Source of the DNA: Pedobacter sp. SL55
GTDB taxonomy: Bacteria > Bacteroidota > Bacteroidia > Sphingobacteriales > Sphingobacteriaceae
DNA length: 64,000 nt
NCBI RefSeq assembly: GCF_026625705.1
Contig: NZ_CP113059.1
Span: 3,348,001 to 3,412,000 of the forward strand
Reading direction: 5' to 3'
A program made the position numbers and the translations under genes. Below are positions 44,170-53,780 of the stretch, one piece after another. The notes beneath the pieces were generated by a model. It had not been told where the DNA came from, made no database searches, and saw only the letters and a program-made list of their open reading frames with translations. Numbering within the stretch: the first letter of the stretch is position 1; every line of letters starts with the position of its first letter.

Positions 44170-46311
44170 ATGCAGCTAGAAAAATTTACTTACGACAACA
44201 AGATTGTACGAGATTTCGGTATTGCAACCATCGTATGGGGCATTATCGGTATGCTAGTAGGACTAATTGTCGCTACGCAGCTGATTTCGCCAAGCATGAA
44301 CCTCGGTAATCAGTACACTACGTTTGGTCGTATCAGACCACTCCATACTAATGCAGTAATTTTCGCTTTTGTGGGTAACGCCATTTTTATGGGAGTTTAT
44401 TACTCCTTACAGCGTTTACTTAAAGCCCGGATGTTTAGCAATGTATTAAGTAAAATTCATTTTTGGGGTTGGCAATTAATCATTGTTTCGGCGGTAATTA
44501 CGTTGCCTTTAGGCTTTACTTCATCACACGAATATGCGGAGTTAGAATGGCCAATTGATATCGCCATTACCTTAATTTGGGTGGTTTTTGGTATCAACAT
44601 GTTCGGTACCATTATCAAACGTAGAGAAAGACATCTTTACGTAGCCATTTGGTTCTATATTGCTACGTTTGTAACCATTGCGGTGTTGCATATTGTTAAT
44701 TCGTTTCAGCTGCCAATTTCATTCTTAAAAAGTTACTACGTTTTTGCTGGTGTGCAAGATGCCTTGGTACAATGGTGGTACGGGCATAATGCGGTAGCAT
44801 TTTTCTTAACTACGCCGTATTTGGGCATGATGTACTACTTTTTGCCTAAAATGGCTAATCGCCCGGTATATTCTTATAAATTGAGTATTCTTCACTTTTG
44901 GTCGTTAATATTCATTTACATTTGGGCTGGTCCACACCATTTATTGTACACTTCCTTGCCAGGATGGGCACAATCTTTAGGTGTAGCTTTCTCCATCATG
45001 CTAATTGCACCAAGTTGGGGTGGTATGATCAACGGTTTGTTAACCTTGCGTGGCGCTTGGGATAAAGTTCGTGAAGATGTAACCTTGAAATTTATGGTAG
45101 TTGCACTTACCGCTTATGGTATGGCAACTTTCGAAGGGCCAATGTTATCCTTAAAACAAATTAACGGCGTTGCGCACTTTACCGATTGGATTGTAGCTCA
45201 CGTACACGTAGGTGCTTTAGGATGGAATGGTTTTTTAACCTTCGGTATACTGTATTGGTTAATCCCACGCATTTATAAAACAGAATTGTTTTCTAAAAAA
45301 TTGGCTTCTTTCCATTTCTGGATAGGCACTTTGGGCATCTTGTTTTACGCTATCCCAATGTATTGGGCTGGTTTTACGCAAGGTTTAATGTGGAAAGAAT
45401 TCACAGATGAAGGGTTGTTGAAATATGCCAACTTCTTAACCACTACGCTACAAATTATCCCGATGCATATTTTACGTTCTATTGGCGGTGCATTATACTT
45501 AATCGGAGCTATCGCGATGACTTACAATTTGGCTAAAACCATGTTGAGAGGCAAATTGGTAGCAAATGAAGCGGCAGAAGCGATGGCTTTAGAGAAAGTA
45601 ATTACTCACGAAGATCCAACAGATAAAAAATGGCACCGTGTATTGGAGCGCAAACCAATGAAATTCATGGTGCTTTCTATGATTGTGATTTTAATTGGTG
45701 GTATGGTAGAAATGATGCCAACGTTTACCATCGAAAGTAATGTGCCAACCATTGCAAGTGTGAAACCTTATACACCGTTAGAGTTAGAAGGTAGAGATTT
45801 GTATATCAAAGAAGGGTGTGTGAACTGCCACTCTCAAACTATCCGTCCGTTTAGGTCAGAAACCGAGCGTTACGGCGAGTACAGTAAAGCAGGCGAGTTT
45901 GTATACGACCATCCGTTTTTATGGGGAAGTAAACGTACAGGACCAGATTTGCATCGCATTGGCGGTAAATATTCTAATGCTTGGCACTACAACCACATGT
46001 TAGATCCTACCTCAATGTCGCCGGGCAGTATCATGCCGCCTTATCCATGGTTAATTACCCAAAAATTGGATACCAGCATGACCGAGGCTAAAATTAGAGC
46101 AATGCAAAGTTTAGGCGTGCCATATAGAGAAAATTTTGATGCTGTTGCAAAAGCTAAATTACAAGAGCAAGCAGAAGCAATTGCCGCTGATTTGAAGCAA
46201 AACAACATTGATGTAAAAAGCGACAGAGAAATTATTGCCTTAATCGCTTATTTACAACGCATGGGCACAGATATTAAAGCAAACAAAACTACTATTCCAT
46301 CTAATCAGTAA
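44170..46311 (+). CDS. ccoNO: cbb3-type cytochrome oxidase, fused subunits I and II
   Basis: 713 residues. About 1-480 is CcoN, a 12-helix haem-copper subunit: HTNAVIFAFVGN, QDALVQWWYGHNAVAFFLT (19 residues), WAGPHHLLYTSLP and TDWIVAHVHVGALGWNGF (18 residues) hold metal-ligand histidines. A linker then leads to CcoO (about 530-713), a mono-haem cytochrome c with CVNCHSQTIRPFRSE and the Met-ligand region SPGSIMPPYPWL. The fusion is a Bacteroidota feature. This terminal oxidase reduces oxygen at low tension and pumps protons. Confidence 0.96.
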   Translation: MQLEKFTYDNKIVRDFGIATIVWGIIGMLVGLIVATQLISPSMNLGNQYTTFGRIRPLHTNAVIFAFVGNAIFMGVYYSLQRLLKARMFSNVLSKIHFWGWQLIIVSAVITLPLGFTSSHEYAELEWPIDIAITLIWVVFGINMFGTIIKRRERHLYVAIWFYIATFVTIAVLHIVNSFQLPISFLKSYYVFAGVQDALVQWWYGHNAVAFFLTTPYLGMMYYFLPKMANRPVYSYKLSILHFWSLIFIYIWAGPHHLLYTSLPGWAQSLGVAFSIMLIAPSWGGMINGLLTLRGAWDKVREDVTLKFMVVALTAYGMATFEGPMLSLKQINGVAHFTDWIVAHVHVGALGWNGFLTFGILYWLIPRIYKTELFSKKLASFHFWIGTLGILFYAIPMYWAGFTQGLMWKEFTDEGLLKYANFLTTTLQIIPMHILRSIGGALYLIGAIAMTYNLAKTMLRGKLVANEAAEAMALEKVITHEDPTDKKWHRVLERKPMKFMVLSMIVILIGGMVEMMPTFTIESNVPTIASVKPYTPLELEGRDLYIKEGCVNCHSQTIRPFRSETERYGEYSKAGEFVYDHPFLWGSKRTGPDLHRIGGKYSNAWHYNHMLDPTSMSPGSIMPPYPWLITQKLDTSMTEAKIRAMQSLGVPYRENFDAVAKAKLQEQAEAIAADLKQNNIDVKSDREIIALIAYLQRMGTDIKANKTTIPSNQ

Positions 46312-46315
46312 AATT

Positions 46316-46498
46316 ATGTTTAAGCAAATAAAAGACCTAGCAGGAGGCGAGTTTTATCTCATCGCATCACTGCTCATATTTATGGTTTTCTTCCTCTTAG
46401 TGGGTGTGTATCTTCTTAAAATGAACAAAACCCATATTGCAGAAATGAGTAATCTACCTATTAGCGAACCTCAATCTAATGGTTATGAAGAAGTTTAA
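46316..46498 (+). CDS. ccoQ: cbb3 oxidase small subunit CcoQ-like
   Basis: 60 residues with one membrane helix (about 14-35, LIASLLIFMVFFLLVGVYLL). It starts four bases after ccoNO and overlaps ccoP, as CcoQ does. Sequence conservation in this subunit is low, so the name rests mainly on position and topology. It stabilises the oxidase core. Confidence 0.8.
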   Translation: MFKQIKDLAGGEFYLIASLLIFMVFFLLVGVYLLKMNKTHIAEMSNLPISEPQSNGYEEV

Positions 46499-47415
46499 TT
46501 TGTTGATGATGATATTAGCTGCTAGCTTAGGTTCTTTTGCACAAGATGTTGCTACAACTGCCGCAGAAGAAGCTAAAGCTGTAATTCCAGAGCCATCTTT
46601 GGGGGTCAAGCTTTACCGAATTGTTGATTATCACGCTTTTGATATTTTCGATTATTCTGTTGTTTGTGGCCATCACTTTGTATAAAAGTTTTAAAGTAAT
46701 TTACCAAGAAAGTAAAAATCCAACGCCTTATAAAACTAAAGAAGATAGAAAATTAGAATATGAGGAATGGGTAAAACTAAACGGAGAAAAACCTAACATT
46801 TGGACTAAACTATTGAGTTTAAAACCTCTTTCAGCAGAGAAAGATTTAGAAATTCCACATGCTTATGATGGTATTAAGGAGTTAAATAACCCGGTACCCG
46901 CTTGGTTTAACGTGCTTTTCTATGGTACATTAATTTTTGCTGCCGGATATCTTTATTACTATCATATTGGCGAACATGGCGAGCGTCAAGATGATGAGTA
47001 CAAAACCGAAATGGCAAAGGCCGATCTGGCTAAGCAGAAATTTTTGGCAAAAAATGCTTCATCAGTTGATGAAAACAGCGTGAAAGTTGATCCATCGCAA
47101 ATTGCCGTGGGTAAAGGCGTATTCGATGCAAATTGTGTTGCTTGTCACGGTCAAAATGGCGAAGGTTTAGTTGGACCTAACCTAACCGACGAGTTTTGGC
47201 TACATGGTGGCAGCGTGAAAGATATTTTCAAAGTAGTGAAATATGGTGTGCCTGAAAAGGGAATGGTAAGCTGGGAGAAAAACATGAGTTCGGCTAACAT
47301 TAGTGCAGTAACCAATTACATTTTATCGTTGCAAGGTTCTAAACCAGCTAACCCTAAAGCACCACAGGGCGAAAAATATGATGCCGCTGTGGCAGAAGCT
47401 GCAGTAGCAAATTGA
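46485..47415 (+). pseudogene. ccoP: cbb3 oxidase subunit III CcoP, split by an apparent frameshift
   Basis: The start at 46485 gives a signal/anchor (MKKFNLLMMILAASLGSFAQ) and runs to EPSLG, then leaves the frame. The other frame carries WGSSFTELLIITLLIFSII, joining near 46597-46605; removing one T from the CTTT run (or adding two bases) restores the protein. The rest has a membrane helix, then a cytochrome c domain with CVACHGQNGEG and GMVSWEKNM for the Met ligand. Only one haem site is seen. It brings electrons to the oxidase. Sequencing error is a real alternative to decay. Confidence 0.85.
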
Positions 47416-47431
47416 AATTAACATCAATAGT

Positions 47432-47530
47432 CCGTCATTTCGACTGGAGTGCAACGAAATGGAGAAATCTTTTAACATCTTCTCTCGGAATAGTCCAAAG
47501 ATTTCTCCTCGTACCTCGTCGAAATGACGG
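47432..47530. repeat. Nested palindromic repeat between ccoP and ccoG
   Basis: CCGTCATTTCGAC (47432-47444) and its exact complement (47518-47530) form the outer stem; GGAGAAATCTTT (47461-47472) and AAAGATTTCTCC (47497-47508) form an inner stem. It belongs to the GTCATTTCGA-type dispersed palindromes. It separates ccoG from the rest of the oxidase genes and may mark a transcript end or processing site. Confidence 0.7.
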
Positions 47531-47600
47531 AACCTTTGTCGTAATTGCGAGGAGGAACGACGAAGCAATCTTTTAAGAACAAGTGCAGAAAGATATAGAG

Positions 47601-48962
47601 ATGACAAAACCTCAAAACATAAAAAGTATGGCCAGAACGTTCCTTTATCCTAAAAAACCATCAGGTAAATTATACAACCAAAGGAAATGGGTTAGTTATG
47701 TTTTGCTGCTGCTTTTATTCGCTAGCCCTTTCATTAAGTTTAACGGCGAACAGCTAGTGCTGCTTAATTTCTTGGAGCGAAAGTTTGTATTTATTGGGCT
47801 TATTTTCACACCACAAGATTTTTATCTCTTTGCTTTAGCAATGCTGATTTTTATCTTGTTCATTGTTTGCTTTACAGTAGTTTTGGGCAGGTTGTGGTGC
47901 GGTTGGGCCTGTCCGCAAACTATTTTTATGGAAATGGTTTTCCGTAGAATTGAATATTGGATAGAAGGCGATGCCAACCAACAAAAGAAACTAGATGCTC
48001 AAGAATGGAACACAGAAAAGGTTTTCAAAAAAGGATTTAAACATTTTTTGTTCTTAGTGATTTCCTTCTTTATTGCCAATGTGTTTTTGGCTTACATTAT
48101 CGGTTCAGCTCAACTTTATGAAATCATTACCGAACCGATTAGTGAGCATACAGTAGGCTTCACTTCTATTTGGATTTTTACACTCATTTTTTACGGGGTT
48201 TTCTCTTACGTTAGGGAAGTAGTTTGTACAGTAATTTGTCCTTACGGCAGATTGCAAGGTGTTTTATTAGATAATAAAAGCTTAATTGTAGCTTATGATG
48301 AAACTCGTGGCGAACCTCGTGGTTATATCCAAAAAAACTTAGATCAAACCCTAAAAGGCGATTGTATAGATTGCGGTTTATGCGTGCAGGTTTGTCCAAC
48401 TGGGATTGATATTAGGAAAGGAACTCAGCTAGAATGTGTTAACTGTACGGCTTGTATAGATGCTTGCGATGAAGTAATGCTAAAAATTAAAAAGCCCAAA
48501 AAATTGATCGGTTTTTATAACCATGATTACATACAGAACAGAAACAAATTTAAGTTAGGAGCAAGAGCCTACGGTTATGCGGCAGTTTTGTTTTTAGTAA
48601 TGATTATTTTTTCTTCTTTAATTTACAAACGAGAAGATGTACAAACTACCGTGTTGAGGGCCAGCGGAACTTTGTATCAAAAACGCCCCGATGGAACTAT
48701 TGCCAATTTATACAACGCAGAGCTGATCAACAAGACCAACAAGGATATGAAGTTTGTCTTTAAATCCACCGATGCGAAAGATAAAATAGAATTGATACAA
48801 GCCGACACCATTTTACCAAAAGAAGGGGCAGCACATCTAACTTTCTTTCTCATTAAACAGCACAAAAACATTGAAGAATTTAAAAGCAAGGTAAAGTTTG
48901 AAGTGGAAGTAGAAGGGAAGGTAATTAGCAACGCAAGCACTACTTTCTTTTCGCAACCTTAG
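47601..48962 (+). CDS. ccoG: cbb3 oxidase accessory protein CcoG
   Basis: 453 residues from ATG 47601. About five membrane segments carry GRLWCGWACPQTIFMEMVFR (20 residues) and a ferredoxin-like domain with two 4Fe-4S sets: CIDCGLCVQVCP and CVNCTACIDACDEVM. The C-terminal about 110 residues form the periplasmic Ig-like domain. CcoG is a cupric reductase that supplies Cu(I) for oxidase assembly. It starts a second part of the cluster after the palindrome. Confidence 0.95.
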   Translation: MTKPQNIKSMARTFLYPKKPSGKLYNQRKWVSYVLLLLLFASPFIKFNGEQLVLLNFLERKFVFIGLIFTPQDFYLFALAMLIFILFIVCFTVVLGRLWCGWACPQTIFMEMVFRRIEYWIEGDANQQKKLDAQEWNTEKVFKKGFKHFLFLVISFFIANVFLAYIIGSAQLYEIITEPISEHTVGFTSIWIFTLIFYGVFSYVREVVCTVICPYGRLQGVLLDNKSLIVAYDETRGEPRGYIQKNLDQTLKGDCIDCGLCVQVCPTGIDIRKGTQLECVNCTACIDACDEVMLKIKKPKKLIGFYNHDYIQNRNKFKLGARAYGYAAVLFLVMIIFSSLIYKREDVQTTVLRASGTLYQKRPDGTIANLYNAELINKTNKDMKFVFKSTDAKDKIELIQADTILPKEGAAHLTFFLIKQHKNIEEFKSKVKFEVEVEGKVISNASTTFFSQP

Positions 48963-49061
48963 GCAGTTTGCAGTTCGCAATTGGCAGTTTTCAGTTAACC
49001 GAATAACCAATTAAACAATTAACCAACAATCAAACAATTTAACAATCAAACAATTGCAAAC

Positions 49062-49490
49062 ATGAATTGGGGAACGAAACTAGTTTTAGGAATGGCAGTT
49101 TTCATGTCTTTCATTATAGGCATGGTGGTTTATATGTTCAAGCAGCATGGCAACGATGCTTTAGTAGAAGATAATTACTACGAAAAAGGCATTAACTACA
49201 ATAAGGAATACGATGCTAAAAGCAATACCTTAAATGATGGGGCAACACCAGAAATTAAGCAGAGCGAAAACCAGTTGATTATACAGTTAAAAGACGCTGC
49301 AGATTACCAACTGACCTTAATGCGTCCATCTGCCAAAGAAAAAGATGTGAAAAGTAATGGCAAAACTATCAGCGACGAAAACCTGATTATAATTGAAACT
49401 GGTAATTTGGATAAAGGATTGTGGTTGTTAAAGTTACAATGGCAATTCAATGGTAAAGATTATCTATTTACAAAAGATATTAAGATATGA
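49062..49490 (+). CDS. FixH/CcoH family protein
   Basis: 142 residues: one N-terminal membrane helix (LVLGMAVFMSFIIGMVVYMF, 20 residues) and a periplasmic domain. The motif DALVEDNYYEKGINYNKEYD (read as VEDNYYEKGINYN) identifies FixH. It works in maturation of the cbb3 oxidase. The stop overlaps the next start by four bases (ATGA). Confidence 0.92.
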   Translation: MNWGTKLVLGMAVFMSFIIGMVVYMFKQHGNDALVEDNYYEKGINYNKEYDAKSNTLNDGATPEIKQSENQLIIQLKDAADYQLTLMRPSAKEKDVKSNGKTISDENLIIIETGNLDKGLWLLKLQWQFNGKDYLFTKDIKI

Positions 49491-50185
49491 ACTTAATGCC
49501 ACTTGCTTTTTTGATGGGTTTTTTGGGAAGTGTACATTGTGCCGTAATGTGCGGACCAATTGTGCTTGGCTTACCCTTAAATAAAAAAGGAAGTTGGCGT
49601 AACGTTTTGCAAGTATTATTGTATCAATTGGGCAGAATATCAATTTATGCTTTATTAGGCTTGTTAGTTGGTTTGGTGGGCAATACCTTTGCTGTTTTCG
49701 CTAAGCAAGAAACGCTGAGTTTGATTATTGGAATTGTGTTGATACTTTTTACTTTCGCACAGTTGAGTGGAAGATATTTACCTACTTTCCAAAAACTGCA
49801 GAACAACATGGTGGTTCCAATTAGTAAGTTGATGGGAAAAGTATTTAAACTTCCTTTTTGGGGCTTTTTTGCAGGTATGTTAAATGGCTTAATTCCCTGC
49901 GGAATGGTCTATTTAGCCTTAGCGACTGCGTTAAATTCGGCTAGTTCGCAATCTGGCGCAATGTTTATGCTTCTTTTTGGATTGGGTACAAGCCCTTTGA
50001 TGATTTTTATTTCTTTGGGAGGTATTTACCTAAAGAAATATTTAAAGTTTAATTCACAAAGGTTTGTCCCTTGGTTTGCATTATTTATTGGCGCACTATT
50101 TATCTTACGATCTGCCAACCTGAATATTCCTTTTCTTTCGCCGCATACATATTCTACCTATGGAAGTGCTGTAAATTGCGAATAG
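49487..50185 (+). CDS. SafE/DsbD-like membrane protein of the cbb3 cluster
   Basis: 232 residues, six membrane segments. MGFLGSVHCAVMCGPIVLGL (20 residues) and GMLNGLIPCGMVYLALA are typical of the sulfite exporter TauE/SafE-like (CcdA/DsbD-related) family, which ends many cbb3 operons. The paired Cys in HCAVMCG and the IPCG motif may bind copper or exchange thiols. It is coupled to fixH. Copper handling during oxidase assembly is the likely role. Confidence 0.88.
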   Translation: MNLMPLAFLMGFLGSVHCAVMCGPIVLGLPLNKKGSWRNVLQVLLYQLGRISIYALLGLLVGLVGNTFAVFAKQETLSLIIGIVLILFTFAQLSGRYLPTFQKLQNNMVVPISKLMGKVFKLPFWGFFAGMLNGLIPCGMVYLALATALNSASSQSGAMFMLLFGLGTSPLMIFISLGGIYLKKYLKFNSQRFVPWFALFIGALFILRSANLNIPFLSPHTYSTYGSAVNCE

Positions 50186-50299
50186 CTAAATAGATATAAC
50201 TGTATTATTATCAGTTTTACATATATAGATATCTAAACTAAAAGTTTTATTGATATGCTAAGGAAGCTTTTAAAACATTAAAATAGCTATAGTAAATAA

Positions 50300-50398
50300 T
50301 TAGCTCTTACTTTTTAACTTTCCACGCAAATAGCTAATTGCTTCTAGTAAGATGGCCAGCGCACCGATATATACCGTAAATTGCTCAAATAAGTTCAT
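50300..50398 (-). CDS. Possible 32-residue single-helix membrane protein
   Basis: A short frame reads MNLFEQFTVYIGALAILLEA then ISYLRGKLKSKS. It has one hydrophobic segment (about 7-24) flanked by a basic C terminus, the layout of a real small membrane protein. An AAAG stretch is just before the ATG. It lies upstream-opposite to the SafE gene and downstream of marC on the same strand, 43 bp away. It is too short for statistical support; its composition is the only evidence. Confidence 0.4.
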   Translation of the reverse strand: MNLFEQFTVYIGALAILLEAISYLRGKLKSKS

Positions 50399-50441
50399 CT
50401 TTGGCTGTGTTTAAATGTTAGATGAATTTAAGCAATTAATG

Positions 50442-51017
50442 TTACAATCCGGTATTGGTTCTAAATAATTTAATTGCGATAGCTAAAAGAATTACGCCAA
50501 AACTTTTCCTTAAAACATTTAATCCGGTTTTACCTAATAGCTTTTCTAGTCGGGCAGTATTTTTTAAAACGAAATACACAAACACCATATTCAATAAAAT
50601 ACCTATCAGTATGTTTTCGGTTCTATATTCTGTTTTTAAGGATAACAATGTAGTTAAAGTGCCGGCACCAGCAATTAGAGGAAAAGCAAGAGGTACAATA
50701 GAAACTGTTTCTGGCTCTTCATCTCTAAAAAAATGGATACCTAAAACCATTTCCATTGCTATAATAAAAATTACCAACGAACCTGCAATAGCAAACGACT
50801 GCACATCAACACCGATCACACTTAAAACAGCTTTTCCGCCAAATAAAAACAAAATCATTATTGCCGTAGCTACCAAAGTTGCTTTTTCTGATTGGATATG
50901 CCCAGCCTTTTTGCGCAACGAAATGATAATAGGGATGGAGCCGAGAATATCAATAATCGCAAATAAAATCATCGAAGTTGATAAGATTTGATTAAAATCG
51001 AAGTGTAGCGGTTCCAT
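50442..51017 (-). CDS. MarC-family integral membrane protein
   Basis: 191 residues, six membrane segments. DILGSIPIIISLRKKAG and PLAFPLIAGAGTLTTLLSLK (20 residues) are the MarC/UPF0056 motifs with the two Pro-rich re-entrant regions. The family's function is unsettled (once linked to multiple antibiotic resistance, later disputed). It is preceded by terminator hairpins that isolate it from ettA. Confidence 0.9.
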   Translation of the reverse strand: MEPLHFDFNQILSTSMILFAIIDILGSIPIIISLRKKAGHIQSEKATLVATAIMILFLFGGKAVLSVIGVDVQSFAIAGSLVIFIIAMEMVLGIHFFRDEEPETVSIVPLAFPLIAGAGTLTTLLSLKTEYRTENILIGILLNMVFVYFVLKNTARLEKLLGKTGLNVLRKSFGVILLAIAIKLFRTNTGL

Positions 51018-51091
51018 ACGTTAAAATTTGATGTAAAAGTACGGGTTTAAATGTAAAAGTTGTGAATTAACTATTTTCATTTTCAATCCAT

Positions 51092-51124
51092 AAAAAAAAG
51101 CGACTGCATGATGCTAATCGCTTT
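51092..51124 (-). terminator. Terminator downstream of ettA
   Basis: On the minus strand AAAGCGA and TCGCTTT form a stem with an inner GCAT/ATGC pairing, followed by a run of T. It lies 114 bases after the ettA stop. Between them CCACCTTA/TAAGGTGG (51140-51198 region) makes another inverted repeat. Confidence 0.7.
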
Positions 51125-51237
51125 AACTTAAATATTTTACCACCTTAAACACCTAAGAGAAGCTTCGTCTTAATTGTGCTAAGCTGTCTAAGGTGGTGAA
51201 GAAATCTAAAATCGTAATTCTAAATTCGTAAATCTCT

Positions 51238-52917
51238 CTATCCTAGTTTTTTATACCTAATCCTTTTAGGTGCAACATCGCCTAAGCGCTTCTTACGGTT
51301 TTCTTCATAATCACTGTAATTTCCTTCAAAGAAATAAACTTGCGAATCGCCTTCGAAAGCTAAAATATGCGTACAAATACGGTCTAAAAACCATCTATCG
51401 TGACTAATTACTACCGCACAACCACCAAAGTTTTCTAAAGCTTCTTCTAAAGCACGTAGCGTGTTTACATCGATATCGTTGGTAGGCTCATCCAGTAATA
51501 AAACATTAGCGCCTTCTTTTAGCGTAATTGCCAAGTGTACACGGTTACGCTCTCCACCAGATAAAACGCCAACTTTCTTCTGCTGATCGGCACCATTGAA
51601 GTTGAATTTAGAAACGTAAGCTCTAGAATTAACTTGCTTGTTACCTAACAACATATTATCTAAACCATCGGTAATGTTCTCGTAAACCGTTTTATCAGGG
51701 TTTAAATCGTTGTGCATTTGATCTACGTAACCCAATTTTACTGTCTCGCCAACTTTAAAATCGCCAGCATCTGGTTGTTCTTGCCCAGTAATTAAACGGA
51801 ATAGGGTAGTTTTACCTGCACCGTTTGGACCAATAATACCCACAATACCTGCAGGCGGTAAAGAGAAACTTAGATCTTCGAATAACAACTTACCATCGTA
51901 AGCTTTGGAGATATTATTGGCTTCAATTACCACGTTACCCAAACGAGGGCCTGCAGGAATAAACAATTCTAATTTTTCTTCGCGTTCTTTGCCGTCTTCG
52001 CTGGCTAGTTTATCGTAGTTGCTTAAACGAGCTTTAGATTTCGCATGACGAGCTTTTGGCGCCATACGTACCCATTCTAACTCACGCTCTAATGCTTTTT
52101 GGCGTTTACTTTCTGTTTTATCTTCTTGAGCTAAACGTTTCGCCTTTTGATCTAACCAAGACGAGTAGTTGCCTTTCCACGGAATACCTTCGCCACGGTC
52201 TAGTTCTAAAATCCATCCGGCTACGTTATCGAGGAAATACCTATCGTGGGTTACTGCAATTACAGTTCCCTCGTAGTTCTGTAAGAATTGCTCTAACCAA
52301 TCGATACTTTCGGCATCCAAGTGGTTGGTAGGCTCATCTAGCAATAATACATCTGGCGATTGCAGCAATAAACGGCACATGGCCACACGACGGCGCTCTC
52401 CTCCAGATAAAACTGCAATTTTAGTGTCTGGATCTGGGCAACGCAAAGCATCCATTGCACGCTCTAATTTGTTATCCAATTCCCAAGCATTGCTGGCATC
52501 AATTTTATCTTGCAATTCGCCTTGGCGCTGCATCAATTTATCCATTTTATCGGCATCAGAGTAGTTCTCTTCTAAGCCAAATGCTTCGTTAATTGCTTCG
52601 TATTCTTTCAGTACCGCAGTAATTTCGGCAACGCCTTCTTCAACTACTTCACGTACAGTTTTTTCTGGGTCTAACTCTGGCTCTTGCGCTAAATAACCTA
52701 CCGAGTAACCTGGAGAAAATACGACTTCGCCTTGGATAGACTTATCTAAACCAGCAATAATTTTTAATAATGATGATTTACCAGAACCGTTTAAACCAAC
52801 AACGCCGATTTTAGCTCCGTAGAAAAAAGATAAGTAGATATTTTTTAAAACCTGTTTTTGTGGCGGATAGATTTTACTCACTCCGGCCATTGAAAAGATT
52901 ATTTTTTCGTCTGACAT
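51238..52917 (-). CDS. ettA: Energy-dependent translational throttle protein EttA (ABC-F)
   Basis: 559 residues, two ABC domains in tandem: Walker A GLNGSGKSS and GPNGAGKTT, signatures LSGGERRR and LSGGERNR, Walker B VLLLDEPTNHLD and VLLLDEPTNDID. No membrane part. The ABC-F linker between domains includes RMAPKARHAKSKARL. EttA binds the ribosomal E site and adjusts translation to the ATP level. Length and wording fit EttA better than Uup. Confidence 0.95.
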   Translation of the reverse strand: MSDEKIIFSMAGVSKIYPPQKQVLKNIYLSFFYGAKIGVVGLNGSGKSSLLKIIAGLDKSIQGEVVFSPGYSVGYLAQEPELDPEKTVREVVEEGVAEITAVLKEYEAINEAFGLEENYSDADKMDKLMQRQGELQDKIDASNAWELDNKLERAMDALRCPDPDTKIAVLSGGERRRVAMCRLLLQSPDVLLLDEPTNHLDAESIDWLEQFLQNYEGTVIAVTHDRYFLDNVAGWILELDRGEGIPWKGNYSSWLDQKAKRLAQEDKTESKRQKALERELEWVRMAPKARHAKSKARLSNYDKLASEDGKEREEKLELFIPAGPRLGNVVIEANNISKAYDGKLLFEDLSFSLPPAGIVGIIGPNGAGKTTLFRLITGQEQPDAGDFKVGETVKLGYVDQMHNDLNPDKTVYENITDGLDNMLLGNKQVNSRAYVSKFNFNGADQQKKVGVLSGGERNRVHLAITLKEGANVLLLDEPTNDIDVNTLRALEEALENFGGCAVVISHDRWFLDRICTHILAFEGDSQVYFFEGNYSDYEENRKKRLGDVAPKRIRYKKLG

Positions 52918-53021
52918 GTTAAAATTTTATTTCTGCAAAGATGCCATTTATTTTGGAATTGCCGAAGATACGATGCACTTGTTTTAAGAATTAGGGAGGC
53001 AGGTAAAAACACGTATCAAAC

Positions 53022-53051
53022 AAAAAAACCGCAGGGTTACTACGGTTTTTT
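53022..53051 (-). terminator. Terminator of the Nfu-type gene
   Basis: On the minus strand CCGTAG and CTGCGG pair around TAACC and are flanked by A and T runs. It starts 21 bases after the stop codon. Confidence 0.75.
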
Positions 53052-53072
53052 AAATTATTTAACCAATAAGGT

Positions 53073-53621
53073 TTATAATGCTTCAGAAACTACATCTTTC
53101 ACTTCTGGCACCATGCGTTGCAATAGGTTTTGTATACCAGATTTTAAAGTGATGGTACTTGATGGACAACCACTGCAAGAACCTCTCAGTTCAACCGTTA
53201 CCACACCTTCGTCAAAAGATTTGTAAGTGATAGCGCCACCATCTTGCTCAACTGCTGGGCGAACGTAATCGTGTAAAATCTGCTGTATCTTAATTTCAGT
53301 CTCTGTACCTTCAAAATTCGGAGCTTCTTCAGCAGCATCTTTAATTTTAAGTTCGGCCTCTACAGCACCTTTTACAAACTCCTTTAAAATAGCTTCAATA
53401 TCCGCCCATTCTGCATCTTCAGTTTTAGTGATAGTTACAAAATTGCTTGCAAAAAACACTCCGTTTACAAAATTGAATTTGAACAACTCTTTAGCGAAAG
53501 GAGATTTTTCAGCACTTTCTTTAGTCGCAAAATCTTCGCTACCGTTAATTAAAAGCTTATTTACCATAAACTTCATTGTAGCTGGATTAGGTGTTTGTTC
53601 TGTATATACGTTAATAGTCAT
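53073..53621 (-). CDS. Nfu-type iron-sulfur cluster carrier
   Basis: 182 residues from the ATG giving MTINVYTEQTPNPATMKFMV (20 residues), which is the normal start of the Nfu N-terminal domain; a longer frame adds eight odd residues. The C-terminal NifU-like domain has the cluster-binding CSGCPSSTITLKSGIQNLL. It carries 4Fe-4S clusters to target enzymes. It is a single-gene unit. Confidence 0.94.
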   Translation of the reverse strand: MTINVYTEQTPNPATMKFMVNKLLINGSEDFATKESAEKSPFAKELFKFNFVNGVFFASNFVTITKTEDAEWADIEAILKEFVKGAVEAELKIKDAAEEAPNFEGTETEIKIQQILHDYVRPAVEQDGGAITYKSFDEGVVTVELRGSCSGCPSSTITLKSGIQNLLQRMVPEVKDVVSEAL

Positions 53622-53780
53622 GTCTAATAGAATTTGATAGTACAAAAATAGGTAATTGCAAAACCAATACTTGTCTATTTTAGGTCAAATAAGATAGAGT
53701 TTTGAATTATAAAATGAGTAAATGATGAAATAATGTAGTCTGCGCTATTTACTCATTTAAAATTTACTCATTTAAAATTC

